Shown here: positions 23,531 through 36,122 of the stretch, in pieces
How positions within the stretch are numbered: position 1 is the stretch's first letter
Layout of the letters: each line of letters begins with the position of its first letter
NCBI GenBank assembly: GCA_024138025.1
Contig: JAMXBD010001358.1
Coordinates: forward strand, 1 to 64,000
Direction: 5' to 3'
Source of the DNA: Combretum micranthum
Lineage: Eukaryota > Streptophyta > Magnoliopsida > Myrtales > Combretaceae
DNA length: 64,000 nt
Position numbers and translations under genes: made by a program
The notes under the pieces: model-generated
What the model saw: the letters and a program-made list of their open reading frames with translations, nothing else
Told to the model about the DNA's origin: nothing
Databases searched by the model: none

Positions 23531-24126
23531 GCCTCTTGACTCATGAGACATAATTATTGAATTGTCGAAATTGTAAGATAATAAATGATTATTTGTTGCA
23601 TTAAGAATTATGAACACATGTAAACTATGTTTTATGGCATCCATATGTACTTGTGATGTTTTATAATAGACTCCAGTTCTTTCGTATTTTTTCAAGTAAG
23701 GTGACAATATAGTAATATCACTAATGGAGAGATGTTAGGAGAGTATTGGGAGAATACTAACACTACTAATATGCATGGAGATTAATGATCTAGTTGATAG
23801 TTCAAATGCACAATGATACAAAATTACAAGTTGCTCATGCAAGTCATAAAATATAATGTCTATTGAATAATACAAACCACATAAAGTACTAGTAGTGTTA
23901 TTGTGTGGATTATTTGTGGTTACATGTATTTATAGTGTGTTTAGTGTTATATTAATTGTGCAATTTAATAGGTTTTGAGCATGTTTTGGAACGTTCGAAT
24001 TTTATGTTTGAGTAAAAATACTAACTTTTCAAGATTTATTACCAATTTAAAATTAAGTTACCATTGGTAGTAACTTCACTTAAATAGAATTACAAAACTA
24101 TTAAAAGTAGTAATACTACTTTGAAT
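23531..24126. other. Intergenic, nothing recognised
   Basis: AT-rich sequence with no ORF or repeat structure that I can support. Confidence 0.5.
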
Positions 24127-24558
24127 TAGGGCTTCAAATGAAACGAGTTGAGTTGAGTTGAGCCGAGATGATGATGAGCTTGAACTTAAGCTCCACTCAA
24201 AATTTCAAAACCCAAGCCTGTCACGAGCTCAACTGAGCTTAAAATTTTAAGCTCAAGTTTAGCTTGGAGTAATACCATATAAACTCAAACTTAACAAGAT
24301 TTATATTAAAAATATTTTTTAATTCAAATTTAAATAATATAATAGCAAAACTCGATTTGATTCGATCAATATTTATATTGAACTCAAACTCGATAGAGTT
24401 CGATTAGACTCACAAGCTAATGAAGCTAAATATACAAAGTTTGAGCTCGACTCGATAGACTACTTGAGTTCAACTCAACTATTCTCGGATCAAGCTCGAA
24501 TAAACATTAAATCAAACTCGAGTAATTTATGAATCGATTTGATTCATTTGCACCCCTA
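24127..24558. mobile_element. Small hAT-like MITE with GAGCTCGA-rich ends (432 bp)
   Basis: The left end TAGGGCTTCAAATGAAACGA pairs with TAGGGGTGCAAATGAATCAA read from the right. Flanking octamers CTTTGAAT and TTCGGAAT match at 5 of 8. Subterminal ACTCGA/TCGAGT words are shared with 38530-38952 and 63066-63650. Confidence 0.65.
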
Positions 24559-25146
24559 TTCGGAATCAATCAAGACAAGCGATCTACTTACAATTCAGCT
24601 TTATCATTTTATCGTGCTTAACAATATACGATAACAACCACGGCAAAAACAAAAGTTTCTTTGTCGATAAATTACAGCTACACTTTCAAAGTTGTCAACA
24701 AATTGAATTTAGCACACCTCCCTCCCTCTCCATCTTAGTATTTTATATGAGAGAGATATATATATTTATATTTATTTATTTATTTATTTCAGAGAAAGTA
24801 AATACACTAAAAGTCCTTATTATGTGTACCGAAATTCAAGCGAGCCTCTCTGTTTAAATCATAATTACATGAAAGTTCAATTAAATTCCTATATACTAAT
24901 AAGTTATTTACTTGCTTTATCTTTGCATTCTTAAAAATAATAGGTCCTTTTACTAGTATCATAATTTATGGGAGAAATATGGTTGACTTAAAATTGATTT
25001 GAATAAATTTTAGGAAACTTGTATGTTTGGTGCTTTTTTTTTGGATCAATTTTCTAAATTATTAAAAGATTTAAATTTATATTAACCTAATTGGAACTGT
25101 TAAAATATTTGTTATATTAACTTTTATGATCTATTCAAGGGTTAAC

Positions 25147-25468
25147 AACGAAAATGATACTTGAACTTTTGTAAAAAGAACAATTAAGAAAGTTTTCATT
25201 GACTTTTCTTCATACATGAAATTTTTCTTTAACAATTTTAGTACCTGAATAAAGTTTTCATTAACTTATTTCATACCTAAAATAAATGAAATGAGATATA
25301 AAAAAAATTTATGAAAAATTTTTTCAAGTACCAAAATTATTAAAACCAAACTTTAGGTATAAAAAAAGTCAACGAAAACTTTCTTTAAGTACCAAATTGT
25401 TCAAAATTAAATTTCAAGTACCTAATTATTCATTTTAAGAAAGTTCAGATACCATTATTTTCATTTTC
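25147..25468. mobile_element. Fold-back MITE (about 320 bp)
   Basis: The arms AACGAAAATGATACTTGAAC (left) and AAATGAAAATAATGGTATCTGAAC-type (right, read in reverse) are complementary. Internal AAGTACCAAAATTATT-type words are also inverted. Non-coding. Confidence 0.65.
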
Positions 25469-26468
25469 TCTTTATTCAATAATGGAATGATGAGATAAAG
25501 GTACAGTGACAAAGAGTAAAAATTTTATAAATTTTAACACAAAATAGTAGGCTTCTACGAATATCTAACCCAAAAAAGGAAAGCATTGACCTTTCTCCCC
25601 CTCCATTGGTTTTCAAGTGCACCTCTTTTTTGTCTCCCTCAAGGGTAACTTTATTCCTTAGTTGACGCGAAGTTATTTAAGATATGACATTAGTATTTTA
25701 AGTAACTTCTTTGCTAAGCAATTTCCCACTTTATCTTTGAGTTACTTTCAGAGAGCTTTTTTTTTTTTTTTTTTTGGCTAGATACTTTCACAAAGTTAAT
25801 TAACTATTTTTTAATATTTTTGTGGGTTTCATACTATAATTACTTTAAAACAATATTTTTATTTTTTCTCATAATTAAATATCTATGAAAATAAATTTAA
25901 CATACATTAAAAATAGATAATAATAATTTCTATTGTATATATAATGATATGAATTTTAAATTACTATCATAAAAAATGCACCAAATGAAATGTAAGATTC
26001 ACATTGTGAAATTGGGGAGAAATTTTATGGGTTTTATGAATGATCAAAATGCAGTAAATTTTAAGATTTGTTTGAATCCATGTGTAAGGGAAAATTGTAA
26101 ACTAGAGGGAATTTTGTAATTATGGTAATTTGTAGTAAAAATTAGTTGTAAAATAATTTAATAAAACATAATATATATATATATATATAGAAGGGGGATT
26201 GCACAACTGTCATATATTTAATGACATCCCACTATGAAGATTGAAAAGTAAAGGCGGAATAAATAGCCTATTTTAAGCAACACTCATTTGGTCTCCTTTA
26301 ATTATATCAAAAGGAAAAAAAAAAAAAACCACAAAGATAAGGAAAAGAAACAAAAAGTAAGGGAAAAAAAAGACTAAACATATAGAACCGGCGAAAGAAA
26401 TGTACAACTTATGTTAAAAAGAAAATAAAAAGGGAGGCTGAAAAAAGAGGAGAATGAGTGTTAAGTAA

Positions 26469-26702
26469 TTCTTCAAGGAACTCACTTTACTACTAAAGAG
26501 TGAGATGAAAGTTCGTTGTCCCCAAATTGACGTCTCATCCTTATTCCAGAAATTAACACTTGCCACATGTTATAAAGGTTTAAAATCCCTAAAGTAAACA
26601 AGTAATAACCATCACTTTTTGACATCTAACAATAGGAATGAGATAACAATTTGGGGACAGCAAATACCCCTCCTTGAAGAGAGTTTCTTACACAAGGACC
26701 TG
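26469..26702. mobile_element. Fold-back MITE with 10-bp flanking direct repeat
   Basis: TGTTAAGTAA (26459-26468) and TGTTAAGCAA (26703-26712) flank a segment. Its arms both carry TGTCCCCAAATTG, in inverted orientation (about 26517 and 26651), continuing into TCTCATnC-type matches. A 9-10 bp duplication suggests a Mutator-like mobiliser (inference). Confidence 0.55.
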
Positions 26703-27087
26703 TGTTAAGCAACCTGCAATAAAGATACTTTAATTCCCTTCTCTTTTTCCCTCTTCTTTTCTTAGTTGAATACTAAAGGGAAAAAAATTATATATATTAT
26801 ATATATGTATGTATATCATTTCAATCTTGTTAACCGTATAATATTGATTATTCTTTTTCCATCACTAAAGGGATTTGCCTTCTTTTTTCCACTCCTCCCT
26901 ACTTTCTAACCTTTAAAAGTATGAGCATTGAATTTTCAACAGTCTCCTTGCAGTGTTACTCTAGGAAAATTCATTGTAAACGTTATATACAAGCACATGA
27001 GAATTTATGAAAACATAATTCATCAAATGAATAGAGTTAACTATAGTTTGTTTCACAAGTCTACGTTGAAATTTTGTCCTTGCTTTG

Positions 27088-27165
27088 CAGTTGATGGGGA
27101 TTCGAACCTGCGAACTCTCACTTGAGAAATTAGAGATATGTCATTAGGCTACAATGCTATTGACA
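27088..27165 (-). repeat. Degenerate tRNA-derived SINE head
   Basis: On the minus strand TAGCCTAATGAC (27151-27140, A-box-like) is followed by GGTTCGAATCC (27108-27098), an exact RNA polymerase III B-box. It does not fold into a full tRNA cloverleaf. The overlapping ORF 26928-27125 is not believed. Confidence 0.5.
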
Positions 27166-27550
27166 ATATACCAATTTGATTTAAGGCCTTCAATCCCATG
27201 AAACACATCAAATTTAGAAGGGTAAGCTACACAGGCTACCTACTGTAGTGGTTTTTTAATATGTAGGTTGTGGATATGTCATTTTACCAAAATATATATA
27301 TATATATATAATAAATGTCAATTTAAATGCTACACCAACTTCATATGATAATATAGTAAATTCAACCAGTTTTTTCTAGTCTTAATGTTGGAAATGAAGT
27401 GATCCTAACTTTTTTTTTTTTTTTTTTCAAAATTAAGAGATCCATACCGTTTGGAAATATTTAGAAGTGTCCATGCAATTTCCAAAAAAAAATGTAAATG
27501 GAGGGTCTTTATCAAACTAATCAAATCTGCTTTTCATACTTGGGTACTCA

Positions 27551-27780
27551 CAAATGGCCTATCAGATCAGAGAAAGGATGCTCTTGCTTTGGGCCAAAAA
27601 ATTACTCGATTGACGTTTCGTCTTGTTTTTGGCATTGTGGGCCCCGACGGTGCCCAACTCAGTAGGATCAAGAATCACGTTAAGGTATGTTTTTTTAAAG
27701 TATGTTTTCCACATGAGATCTAAACAAATCCATTTTCTTTTGAGGGTTTCACAGGTTAAATGAGTAGTAAGAGATAAAAT
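27551..27780 (+). repeat. Dispersed duplication, copy 1 (partner 32236-32508)
   Basis: It opens with CAAATGGCCTATCAGATCA, shared exactly with 32236. Further shared blocks are AAAGGATGCT, GTGGGCCC, GCCCAACT, ATCAAGAATC and GTAAGAGATAAAA. It contains part of ORF 27451-27723, which I do not recognise. The partner copy does not keep that frame. Confidence 0.7.
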
Positions 27781-27824
27781 ATGACCCACATCAAAATATT
27801 TTCAGAAAAAAATATATTTAAATA

Positions 27825-28537
27825 TAGAGCTGGACAAATGGGCTATGGCCCGCATGCCAGCCCGTTTAACCCACTTTAAAGACGGGTTAGGATCAGCTTT
27901 TTTTAGCCGTTTAAAAATGGGTTAATTTTACCTAACCCACTTAACCCGCGGGCCAAAGTGGGCTAGCCCGCGGGTTAAGTGGGTTGACCACCAACCACTT
28001 TTATAAAAATAAAATAAATAATTATAGGGTAAATATGTATTAATGAAGGTTATTCTGAGATTTTTTATACTTGGGATTAAATTTATGTGTTAATTATAAC
28101 AAAGAATGACAAATTGAAGCACATGCACCATAAAATTTTATAAAATATATTATTATTGTTTTAAATAAATATATTATCTAATAAGTTATTTTAGAAAACT
28201 TATTTTTATAAAAAAGTAATTAAAATAATAATGAAATTAATCATTAATATATATAACCTTATAAAACTCTCTTTTTTATTATATATTTATCTTATTTAAT
28301 TAGTATAAATAAGTTAAATGGGTCAACTTGGCCCATTTAACTCACAAAACATGTAAGTGGGTTAAAAGGGTCAAAAAATGGACTGGCCCGTTTAACCTAC
28401 GGGCTAAAGTGGGTTGGGTTAGGGTCAGGCAATTTTGGCCTGTTTTTAAAGTGGGTCAAAATTTTTTGGCCCGTTTAATCCACGGGCCAAAGTGGGCCGA
28501 GCCGGGTTGGCCCGTTTAACCCACTTGCCCACCTCTA
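27825..28537. mobile_element. Non-autonomous hAT-like element (713 bp)
   Basis: TAGAGCTGGACAAATGGGC at the left and TAGAGGTGGGCAAGTGGGTT read from the right are terminal repeats. Flanks TTTAAATA (27817-27824) and CTTAAATA (28538-28545) match at 7 of 8. Many GGCCCGTTTAACCCAC and GTGGGTTAAA palindromes lie near both ends. Confidence 0.85.
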
Positions 28538-29204
28538 CTTAAATAGAGATATTCTTAAGAAAATATATGTAAATAAAACTAAAAAAAATCTCTCATTTAA
28601 TCATTATGCTATGTCTACCTAAAATCATCATATCATAATTATCAAAATCGAGATTTTACTATTAGGATTCTACAAATTTATGATATTATGAGTCATTTTC
28701 ATGCATAAACTCCAACATGCATATAATTATTTTTTATAGAACATTACTATTTCAAATCAAATATAGATGTAAATTCAGTATTATATTATGTTTTTAACCA
28801 AGTTTAGTAATTCCACCGACATAAATAGGTTAAATTATAAAAAATACAACTATACTTTTACAAGTGCATCAACAATTAAAATACTACATTTTTTTCCCTC
28901 GCATATCAATTCTTTCTGTATATATTACAGTTCAAATTAATAGTGAATGAGTTGAATTGTTGATAAAACAGCATCCATATCCTTATCTACAGAAACATGG
29001 TAAGAGAATGATAATTCCAAATTGCTTGTCTACATTGAATGGGAAGCCGAGTCCATTCTTTTTCTTTTTCTCTTTTTTTTTTTCGTTTTTTAAATCCATC
29101 CATCTATTTCAATTTTCAATCAAGTTTGAAAGAAAGACATAAAATTAGATTTGTAGTTCATATGTTGTAGCTGCAATATAGATCACAAATTATCTATAGC
29201 CCTG

Positions 29205-29262
29205 TAGCTTAGTAGCATTCAGTTTAGGTACTTCTTGAGATATCGAGTTCAATTTCTTACAT
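29205..29262 (+). repeat. Possible degenerate SINE head
   Basis: TAGCTTAGTAGC (A-box-like, 29205-29216) is followed by GAGTTCAATTT (B-box-like, 29245-29255). It resembles 32089-32139 but is weak. Confidence 0.3.
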
Positions 29263-29269
29263 TAGCGTG

Positions 29270-32080
29270 TTGAAATGATCTTATATGACCATATTATAAT
29301 AGCCCTTGTGATCTATTAGGAAAAAAAAAACATGAATCACAAATTATTTGAAACAAAGTTTAAAAAAGCAGACACACAAATAACTGTGGAAAATGGGACA
29401 TCCTTCATGCCGTTTCACCTTTATGAGATCATCTACATTCTGTACTCGTCCGTTTGATCATCATCGTTGATCAACTTCAGATCATACTATGTATACCGCA
29501 TGGTGCTTCAGGCGGCATACTCATGCAAAGGTTATAATTTTAACTCCCATTAGTATCGTTCCATCTCATCAAGTTGCATATATATTATTTATAGCTTTTC
29601 TTTTCCATCATAACTAATAAAATTAAATTTCATTCATTAAAAAATATAACTAAGACTCTATATATTCATTTTTTAATTGTTATATTCATCATTATTAATA
29701 TTATAAATGTTTCGATATCATCACATAAAATATTAATAAATAATATCAATTATATTACTTTATGTACAAATACATATTTTATTATGGGAGCTTCTAAAGT
29801 GGGTATTAAAAAGATATCACAAATGGACTTGTTCATAAAATCTTTTTATAAGTGTAAGAAGTAAAAACCTATAATAAAAGTGAATATTTTTATGGCTATT
29901 CGTAATGTTGATTCAAATATGAAATGTCCACCAGGCACCATCCCCAAATGTATGGTTCTTAATTCGTTCTTACCACTAGAAATGATTTTTACTCTTTACC
30001 AAACAAATTTAATTACTCTCTCTTTATATGGAATAAATTATATAATTATATGATGAATTTACCTTCACTAATATTACATTATCCTTATACCATTGTATCA
30101 TTGCTCCTACCATCACCATTATCGTGAATGCTCGCAATCTTATTTTAGTGATATGATTTTATACATTTAGCCAATAGAAAAATTCAAGGAGCTTTTATTC
30201 ATTTATTGATTTTTTTTTTTTACATAAAAATTACCTAAATCCTCAATTTTTTCTTGATAAAGTACATATGATTCCACATGTTATGCTAGAACTTTTTTGC
30301 GAGTATATATTATTGATCAGTAAGAACAAGGATTAAGAAACTAAGAATAGGCATTATGGAGTCCCTTAACTTCTATTAAGCTCAAAGTTTGATATGTGTT
30401 ATGCAGAAATTACTAGATTACTTTAATATTTTCTTTTTTTATGTCGGATCATATTTAAACACGGAAATTTGTGGCAAGATATTTACATGGGCAATAATAC
30501 TAATGTATGAAGTTTCATCAAACAATTTAAAGTTAACTTACCCCATAACTATAAGTAGTAACTCAATTTAAATAACGATAACAATTTGAAAAATTAGTTA
30601 TACACTAATACGACTCGGAATCAAGATAGGCCACTCCCTCTTAGTAAATCGATCACTAATGTTTGATAGGGTCTGATTGGACTGCCAGATTTTTATTTGT
30701 ATCATATATGTATCAAATCTGCATCAGTATCATTTCATTATTATATATGTATGATTTGTTTATAAGTAAAACTATCAGTATTTTATCGTTATTTGTTTTT
30801 TGACAAACATTTGTTTGAAAACAATAAAAATATAATACCAAAATGACTAAAAGATGATAAAACAAATGGACATAAATAGTGAGAAAAAATACACAAAAAA
30901 TCATCCAAATTTGTTCCCACATTCGAATAAGTCCCCTAGAAGGTTTCAACAAAGTCGTTCAACTTCTAAGTATTTATACCAAAGAAGAATATATGCCTTA
31001 TTTTTCCCTACATTTTTATTTAAATTTTTTTAATCGCAATTTCATTCCCATTTCACTAACGAAATATGCCGTAAATCCTCTATAGCTATAAGCTCTTAGT
31101 TATTTAATTCTTTTATTTTTGGGTGTTTGCATCTAGTATGCTCCTTTGTTAGTGTCTCTCCTAATTTATAGCTAAAACATAGGATAAAACAAACATTGAG
31201 GACGTAAACATTCTACTTAAAGCATAAAGGGTTTTATCAATTTTAGGCGTAAGCTTGTATAAACAAAATGCATAACATAAATATAACAAACTTCTCATGT
31301 AATAAATTCAGAAAAGTCAATCTCAACCTTGTTTGCCTTCATCTTGCCCCTTTTTCCCCCCTATAAAAACTGGTTTGGAAAGCTTTATGTTTTCTACCAA
31401 CATGTATGAAGAGAGAATAATATATTAAAGAAAACAGAAAGAATTTTCTCAATCCTTTGTTTAATGTAAAATAATTATTATTTATTTATTGGTTGGAAGT
31501 TATCATTCTTATTTAGTATATTTAAAATTATTTTATTAAATTAGTAATAATAAGCTAATCATAAATTGATATGTGTTCTCTTATTATTAATAATATATAG
31601 CTACAAACAAAGCTCATGTATAAATACAATAACATGACTTTGCAAAAGAGAAGAAGTATATATCAAACTTTTATAATGTTTTTCTTTTAGTTTTTTTCCT
31701 ATTTAATGTGTAATAATAATTATACTTTTCCAACTAGCAAAGATGCATCTCTTCCTTTCCGAGCTCTTTCCTTCCTTCCATTCGAAGAAAACAATAAAGC
31801 ATGACATCGACCTTCCAAGGGTCGCCTTACATAAATTATTAATTATGAGAAAATACACTATCAACATTATAAATTTGCATATGGAAGAAAAATAATAATA
31901 ATCTATCAAATTTATAGATTTAACTAGACAAATGTCATTTCATAAGTCCACATTGAATTTTTCCATTATCGTTTAGTTTGTATTCTGGATTGATTTATGA
32001 CCATCAGTGCCACTAAATACATCTATTGAGATTTATAAATTGAGGATGTTTATGAAACAATTAAATCTGTTTTTTCCTAA
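29270..32080. other. Intergenic AT-rich sequence, no gene recognised
   Basis: The small ORFs (30389-30571, 30713-30952, 30879-31085, 31703-31909) lack domains, codon regularity or splice support. No terminal-repeat element could be bounded here. Confidence 0.5.
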
Positions 32081-32088
32081 TAATAGTG

Positions 32089-32142
32089 TAGTTTAATGGT
32101 ATTCAATCTAAGTTCCTATTCTTAAAGTATCGAATTTGATTT
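32089..32142 (+). repeat. Possible degenerate SINE head
   Basis: TAGTTTAATGGT (32089-32100) with ATCGAATTTGA (32129-32139) has the spacing and content of pol III A and B boxes in decayed form. Confidence 0.35.
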
Positions 32143-32235
32143 TTCTTATTGTATTGATCTTTAGTCGCTGCGCTATTATAACCACCGGAATATATATATA
32201 TATATATAATATATGCTTTTCATATTAAGCATAGG

Positions 32236-32508
32236 CAAATGGCCTATCAGATCAACGAAAGGATGCTTATGCTTTTGCTTTGCACCAAAAACTTGCTGGA
32301 AAACGACATTTTGTTTTGTTTTGGGCGCCGTGGATAGAAAAAAGACATAGTGGGCCCAGACACACGTTGACATGGCCCAATTAAGTTGCCCAACTAGGTG
32401 GAATCAAGAATCTTTAAGCATAATATGTGACGTTTTCAACATGAGATGTAGATAGATTGATTTCGATTTGTGGATTTCATAATTTAATTAAGTTGTAAGA
32501 GATAAAAA
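32236..32508 (+). repeat. Dispersed duplication, copy 2 (partner 27551-27780)
   Basis: Same orientation as copy 1, about 4.7 kb away, with an extra stretch of roughly 40 bp around 32330-32370. No coding frame is conserved between the copies. Confidence 0.7.
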
Positions 32509-32578
32509 TGATCGATAAGAAACAAAAAATAAGTTAAAGTTTATCTATAAAAATGAAATGGAATAACTAGTTTTACTT

Positions 32579-33050
32579 TGTTAGGAGAAGAGAAAGCTTT
32601 CAACGAAGAAAAATTATTCAAATGGACTTTGTAAAATTATACACAAATAGGCTTGACATAATCTATAACCCGAAAACTTAAGCTATTAGGTTAGTGAGTC
32701 CTCCCTCTTTTACACTCTTTACATAAGTCTCCTATTTCCCATGAGGGATTTTTTTTAACCTTACACTTACATCCTAACAAATCTCCCCTTTAAGTGTGAA
32801 TCTCCATAATCATGGGAGGATCTCAACCAAACCATCAGCTCTGATACCAATTGTTAGGAGCGGAGGAAGCCTTCAAATGAGAGAAATTCTTCAAACAGGC
32901 TTTGTGAAGAAATACACAAATAGACTAACAACATCTATAATCCAAAACCTTAAGGTATTAAGTTAATAGGTCTTCCCTCTTACAAACCCTTCACAAAGTC
33001 TCATATTTCTCATATGAGATTTTTTTCAACCTCACACTTGTACCCTAACA
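32579..33050 (-). mobile_element. Complete TRIM (terminal-repeat retrotransposon in miniature), 472 bp
   Basis: Two direct repeats of about 200 bp, 32579-32779 and 32852-33050, both begin TGTTAGGAG and end CTAACA on the plus strand. Between them the minus strand has TGGTATCAGAGC (32849-32838), an exact initiator tRNA-Met primer site two bases from the LTR, and AAAGGGGAGATT (32791-32780), a polypurine tract abutting the other LTR. The 72-bp internal part encodes nothing. Flanking pentamers TACTT and TATTC match poorly, so the target duplication has decayed. Confidence 0.88.
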
Positions 33051-33197
33051 TATTCCATAAAGCTATTATAGCTTTTGATTTATGGAATGCTTATTTCATG
33101 AAATTTCAATTATTCTGGAGTAAAAAGTTGCAATTCTTCGCAAGTAAAATCGAAAAAAAAAAAAACTTTATTTATTAGTTTATATAGGACAATTCCA

Positions 33198-33200
<3 letters not shown>

Positions 33201-33239
<39 letters not shown>
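33201..33239 (+). repeat. (AC)n microsatellite
   Basis: About 19 uninterrupted AC units. A (TTC)n run lies nearby at about 33388-33411. Confidence 0.97.
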
Positions 33240-33244
<5 letters not shown>

Positions 33245-33840
33245 TCATAAGACACTAGCTCAACTGTCAAATCATGATGGACAATGTGAAGATTATTAGA
33301 TATATTTATGAAATAGGTAATCTTGGATTGGCATTTATTCTTATGTATGGAAAGTTGACATGAGGATGAATGACAATCTCAAGGGACTTCTTCTTCTTCT
33401 TCTTCTTCTTTTATTTCTTCTTACATAAAAATGACTTTTTTCCATAATCAAATTATACCATCTCACCATTATACTTATATAACTACCATCACAATCCCAC
33501 CAATTATTGTATGTTTCACTGCTATCCTACAACTACCACTACCTTTATAACTACTATTACTCTTGCAACACACCCGCCACCACTACATACCTATCAATGC
33601 CACCAACCTATCACTAAGTACTATTTCTATTGCTATTGCTATTGCCTTGATAGCACCAATAATGCTACCATGGTTGCATTATCATCACCATAACCCTACA
33701 AGATGAGATGGTGATGGTGGTGGTGATAAAATTTACCTAATATTTAATTCTTTAGTAGGATTTAATTGTACAGTTTTTTATGGCATTAGAATAGATAAAG
33801 ATTTTAATATAATGTTTTATCTACAAAATGTATCTAAGAC

Positions 33841-34676
33841 TAGGGATGCAACCGGGGCGGGTTTGGGACGGGTCATATAAAACCTGAACCCGCCCCGCTT
33901 CCCAATAAGGTTTCCTAAACCCGCCCCACGACCCTACAGGGTTTTCTATTCAATACCCAAACCCGCCCCTGTAGGGTTTTGACCCTGACCAGCCCTGTCC
34001 CGCGACCCGTTTAATTTTTTTTTTCCTCTTCTCAACACTTAGTTAAATTACAAAATTTAACGATAAGTTTATCCTATAGGAGCATAATAGTTAGTTACAA
34101 CTATGCTTGAATAAATTTTACAAGATATGCCACAACTTTATCAAGAAATATAAAGGTTTAAAACTATCATAAGAAGATTTTCAAATGTAGATGAAAAGAT
34201 ATTACTTCACTTACATAAATATATATAATACATATGTAGGAACCGTGCCTTGTGAAGACTCAAGAATAGAAAAACATGTTTTCAAAATGTTGATAGTGAG
34301 AGGGAAAGCGAAGAGCAACAAGGTCAGTGTGTAATGTGTTTACGGTGTTAGCTCAACAAGAAAATTCATAAGAGCTTTTATATCTTAAATACAATAGAGG
34401 TGCAGATCAAGATGTTAAAAGTCAAGAAATAATAAAATATATTACATAATTGTGATTTTAAAATTTCATATTTAATTTTTTTAATTATTTATATTATGAC
34501 AGGTTGGGTTACCCATCGGGTTTTTTTAATGACCCGAACCCGCCCCGAAACCCTATAGGGTCAGCAAGTAATTTTCTAAACCCGTCCCGCGACCCTATAG
34601 GGTCTGACCCTATAGAGTTTTTAAAGGTTCGAGCGGGCCGGGTACCCTATAATGACCCGCCCCAGTTGCATCCCTA
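33841..34676. mobile_element. Non-autonomous hAT-like element with perfect 8-bp target duplication (836 bp)
   Basis: The left end TAGGGATGCAACCGGGGCGG pairs with TAGGGATGCAACTGGGGCGG read from the right. TCTAAGAC flanks it on both sides (33833-33840, 34677-34684). Subterminal regions carry many ACCCTATAGGGT and CCCGCCCC palindromes. The core is AT-rich. No transposase is encoded; the ORF 34504-34914 crosses the boundary and is spurious. Confidence 0.93.
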
Positions 34677-35271
34677 TCTAAGACTCAATAAAACTCTCTT
34701 CATAGCACTATACAAAATTTATAATTTGTATCACTTAATTCGATTGTATAAAAATATTGAAACCGAACAAAAATTAAAATCTCTTATCAAAAAATACCAA
34801 ACTAACATGATCACTACTATCTATTTTACTGCTTTAACCTTACTAATATGTCGTCATTGCATTATCGTTGCTCCTCTACCACCACTACTACTGTCATTAC
34901 CACTAATACAATAGCAACAAATTTTTATCATTATCATCACAAAATTACAACTAAACCATCATCATTATCACTAATATAATATTTGTACATGATAATATAA
35001 GAGTATAATTGTCAAAACATAATATCTTGCATTTTACTTGCGCATATCAAACAACAAACAACATAATAATCATTTCCAATACCATGCATACAAAAAATGG
35101 TTTAAGAAAATTATACTATCCAATATTTATTATATTATACCTTCTAAATCTTTTAATAATGTCTAGTTTTTATAATAAATGTTATCTTTATTCCCAAAGG
35201 TTTTAAATTGGTTCAATTCATCATCGTAGCTCAAAAGTGTAAAAATATCTATTTGACCAACATTGAGCTTC

Positions 35272-35314
35272 GGGGGGGTTGGGGTGGGGGGGTTGGGGGG
35301 GGGGGGAAGGGGGG
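35272..35314 (+). other. G-quadruplex-forming tract
   Basis: Five G-runs (7, 4, 7, 12 and 6 bases) are separated by one or two bases, then a purine stretch runs to about 35336. It greatly exceeds the G3N1-7 rule for intramolecular quadruplexes. Confidence 0.9.
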
Positions 35315-35876
35315 TGAGGAGAAGAAAAAAAAAAAATCCCTTTACCCTTAATAGAAAGAAAATTTGACAGTTCATGAATACATTTTTCAAAAATATTCTT
35401 CAAGTACAAAAGACTTTTTAAACTTATTATCTATACTTTATCTCTTTATAATCCTTAGAATGAGCATACACAATACAAATCATTACTAAAGCCTAAAAAT
35501 TGTGCTTATTTATTGTTCTTTTGCATCGATTTGGCGTTACCAATAACAATTCTAAAGGTATTTGTATGTTTTTAATGTTATAAATAGCTAATGCCATATT
35601 TTAAAAGTTTAGAGTTTTTTTTTTTTTATTTCATTTGACTAATAGTTTGTTTTTTTTATACAAGTATCCTTAAAAATGATATATTACATTAATCTTCCTA
35701 AATACAATGTGTTAGCTCCAATTAAGTAACCTAAAATGAGGGTTGAGTTGTTTACTACTAAAAATTAAAACTTTTTGCTCAAAATATGAAATCTCATTGA
35801 TTACTTAAACAAGATTGGCATGTAATAGTAATTCAATGCTAAAACTTAAATAAAAATATAAAATGCACAATATTAA

Positions 35877-36110
35877 AGAGAGGGGAAGAGAAAATTTTGA
35901 ACACAGTGATATATCGTGGTTCGCCTTTATGTCTATGTCCACTCTTTCAGCTCCAAGCCGGGGATCCCGTAATCTACACTGGTATGTTCCACTAAGTCCA
36001 ATAATCAAATAAAGATTACCAGTTTTCCAAATACAACCTTGAACTTGGTTCTTCTTGAGTAGCCTCATAGCTAAACTTTAGCTAAATTGAACTTCAAGGT
36101 TTTGGAAAAA
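35877..36110. repeat. Possible retrotransposon-derived dispersed repeat
   Basis: ATATCGTGGTTCGCCT, GTCTATGTCCACTC and CTCCAAGCCGGGGATCC are words I know from common plant dispersed repeats. No ends or ORF were found. An A-run lies at 36107-36122. Confidence 0.3.
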
Positions 36111-36122
36111 AAAAAAAAAAAA

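Noticed and set aside
27088..27165. A functional tRNA gene on the minus strand
   Set aside because: Only A- and B-box-like words are present. Acceptor and anticodon stems cannot be formed.
27451..27723. 90-codon ORF as a host gene
   Set aside because: It overlaps a duplicated block whose other copy has no frame. No domain or promoter is seen, and the N-terminus is low complexity.
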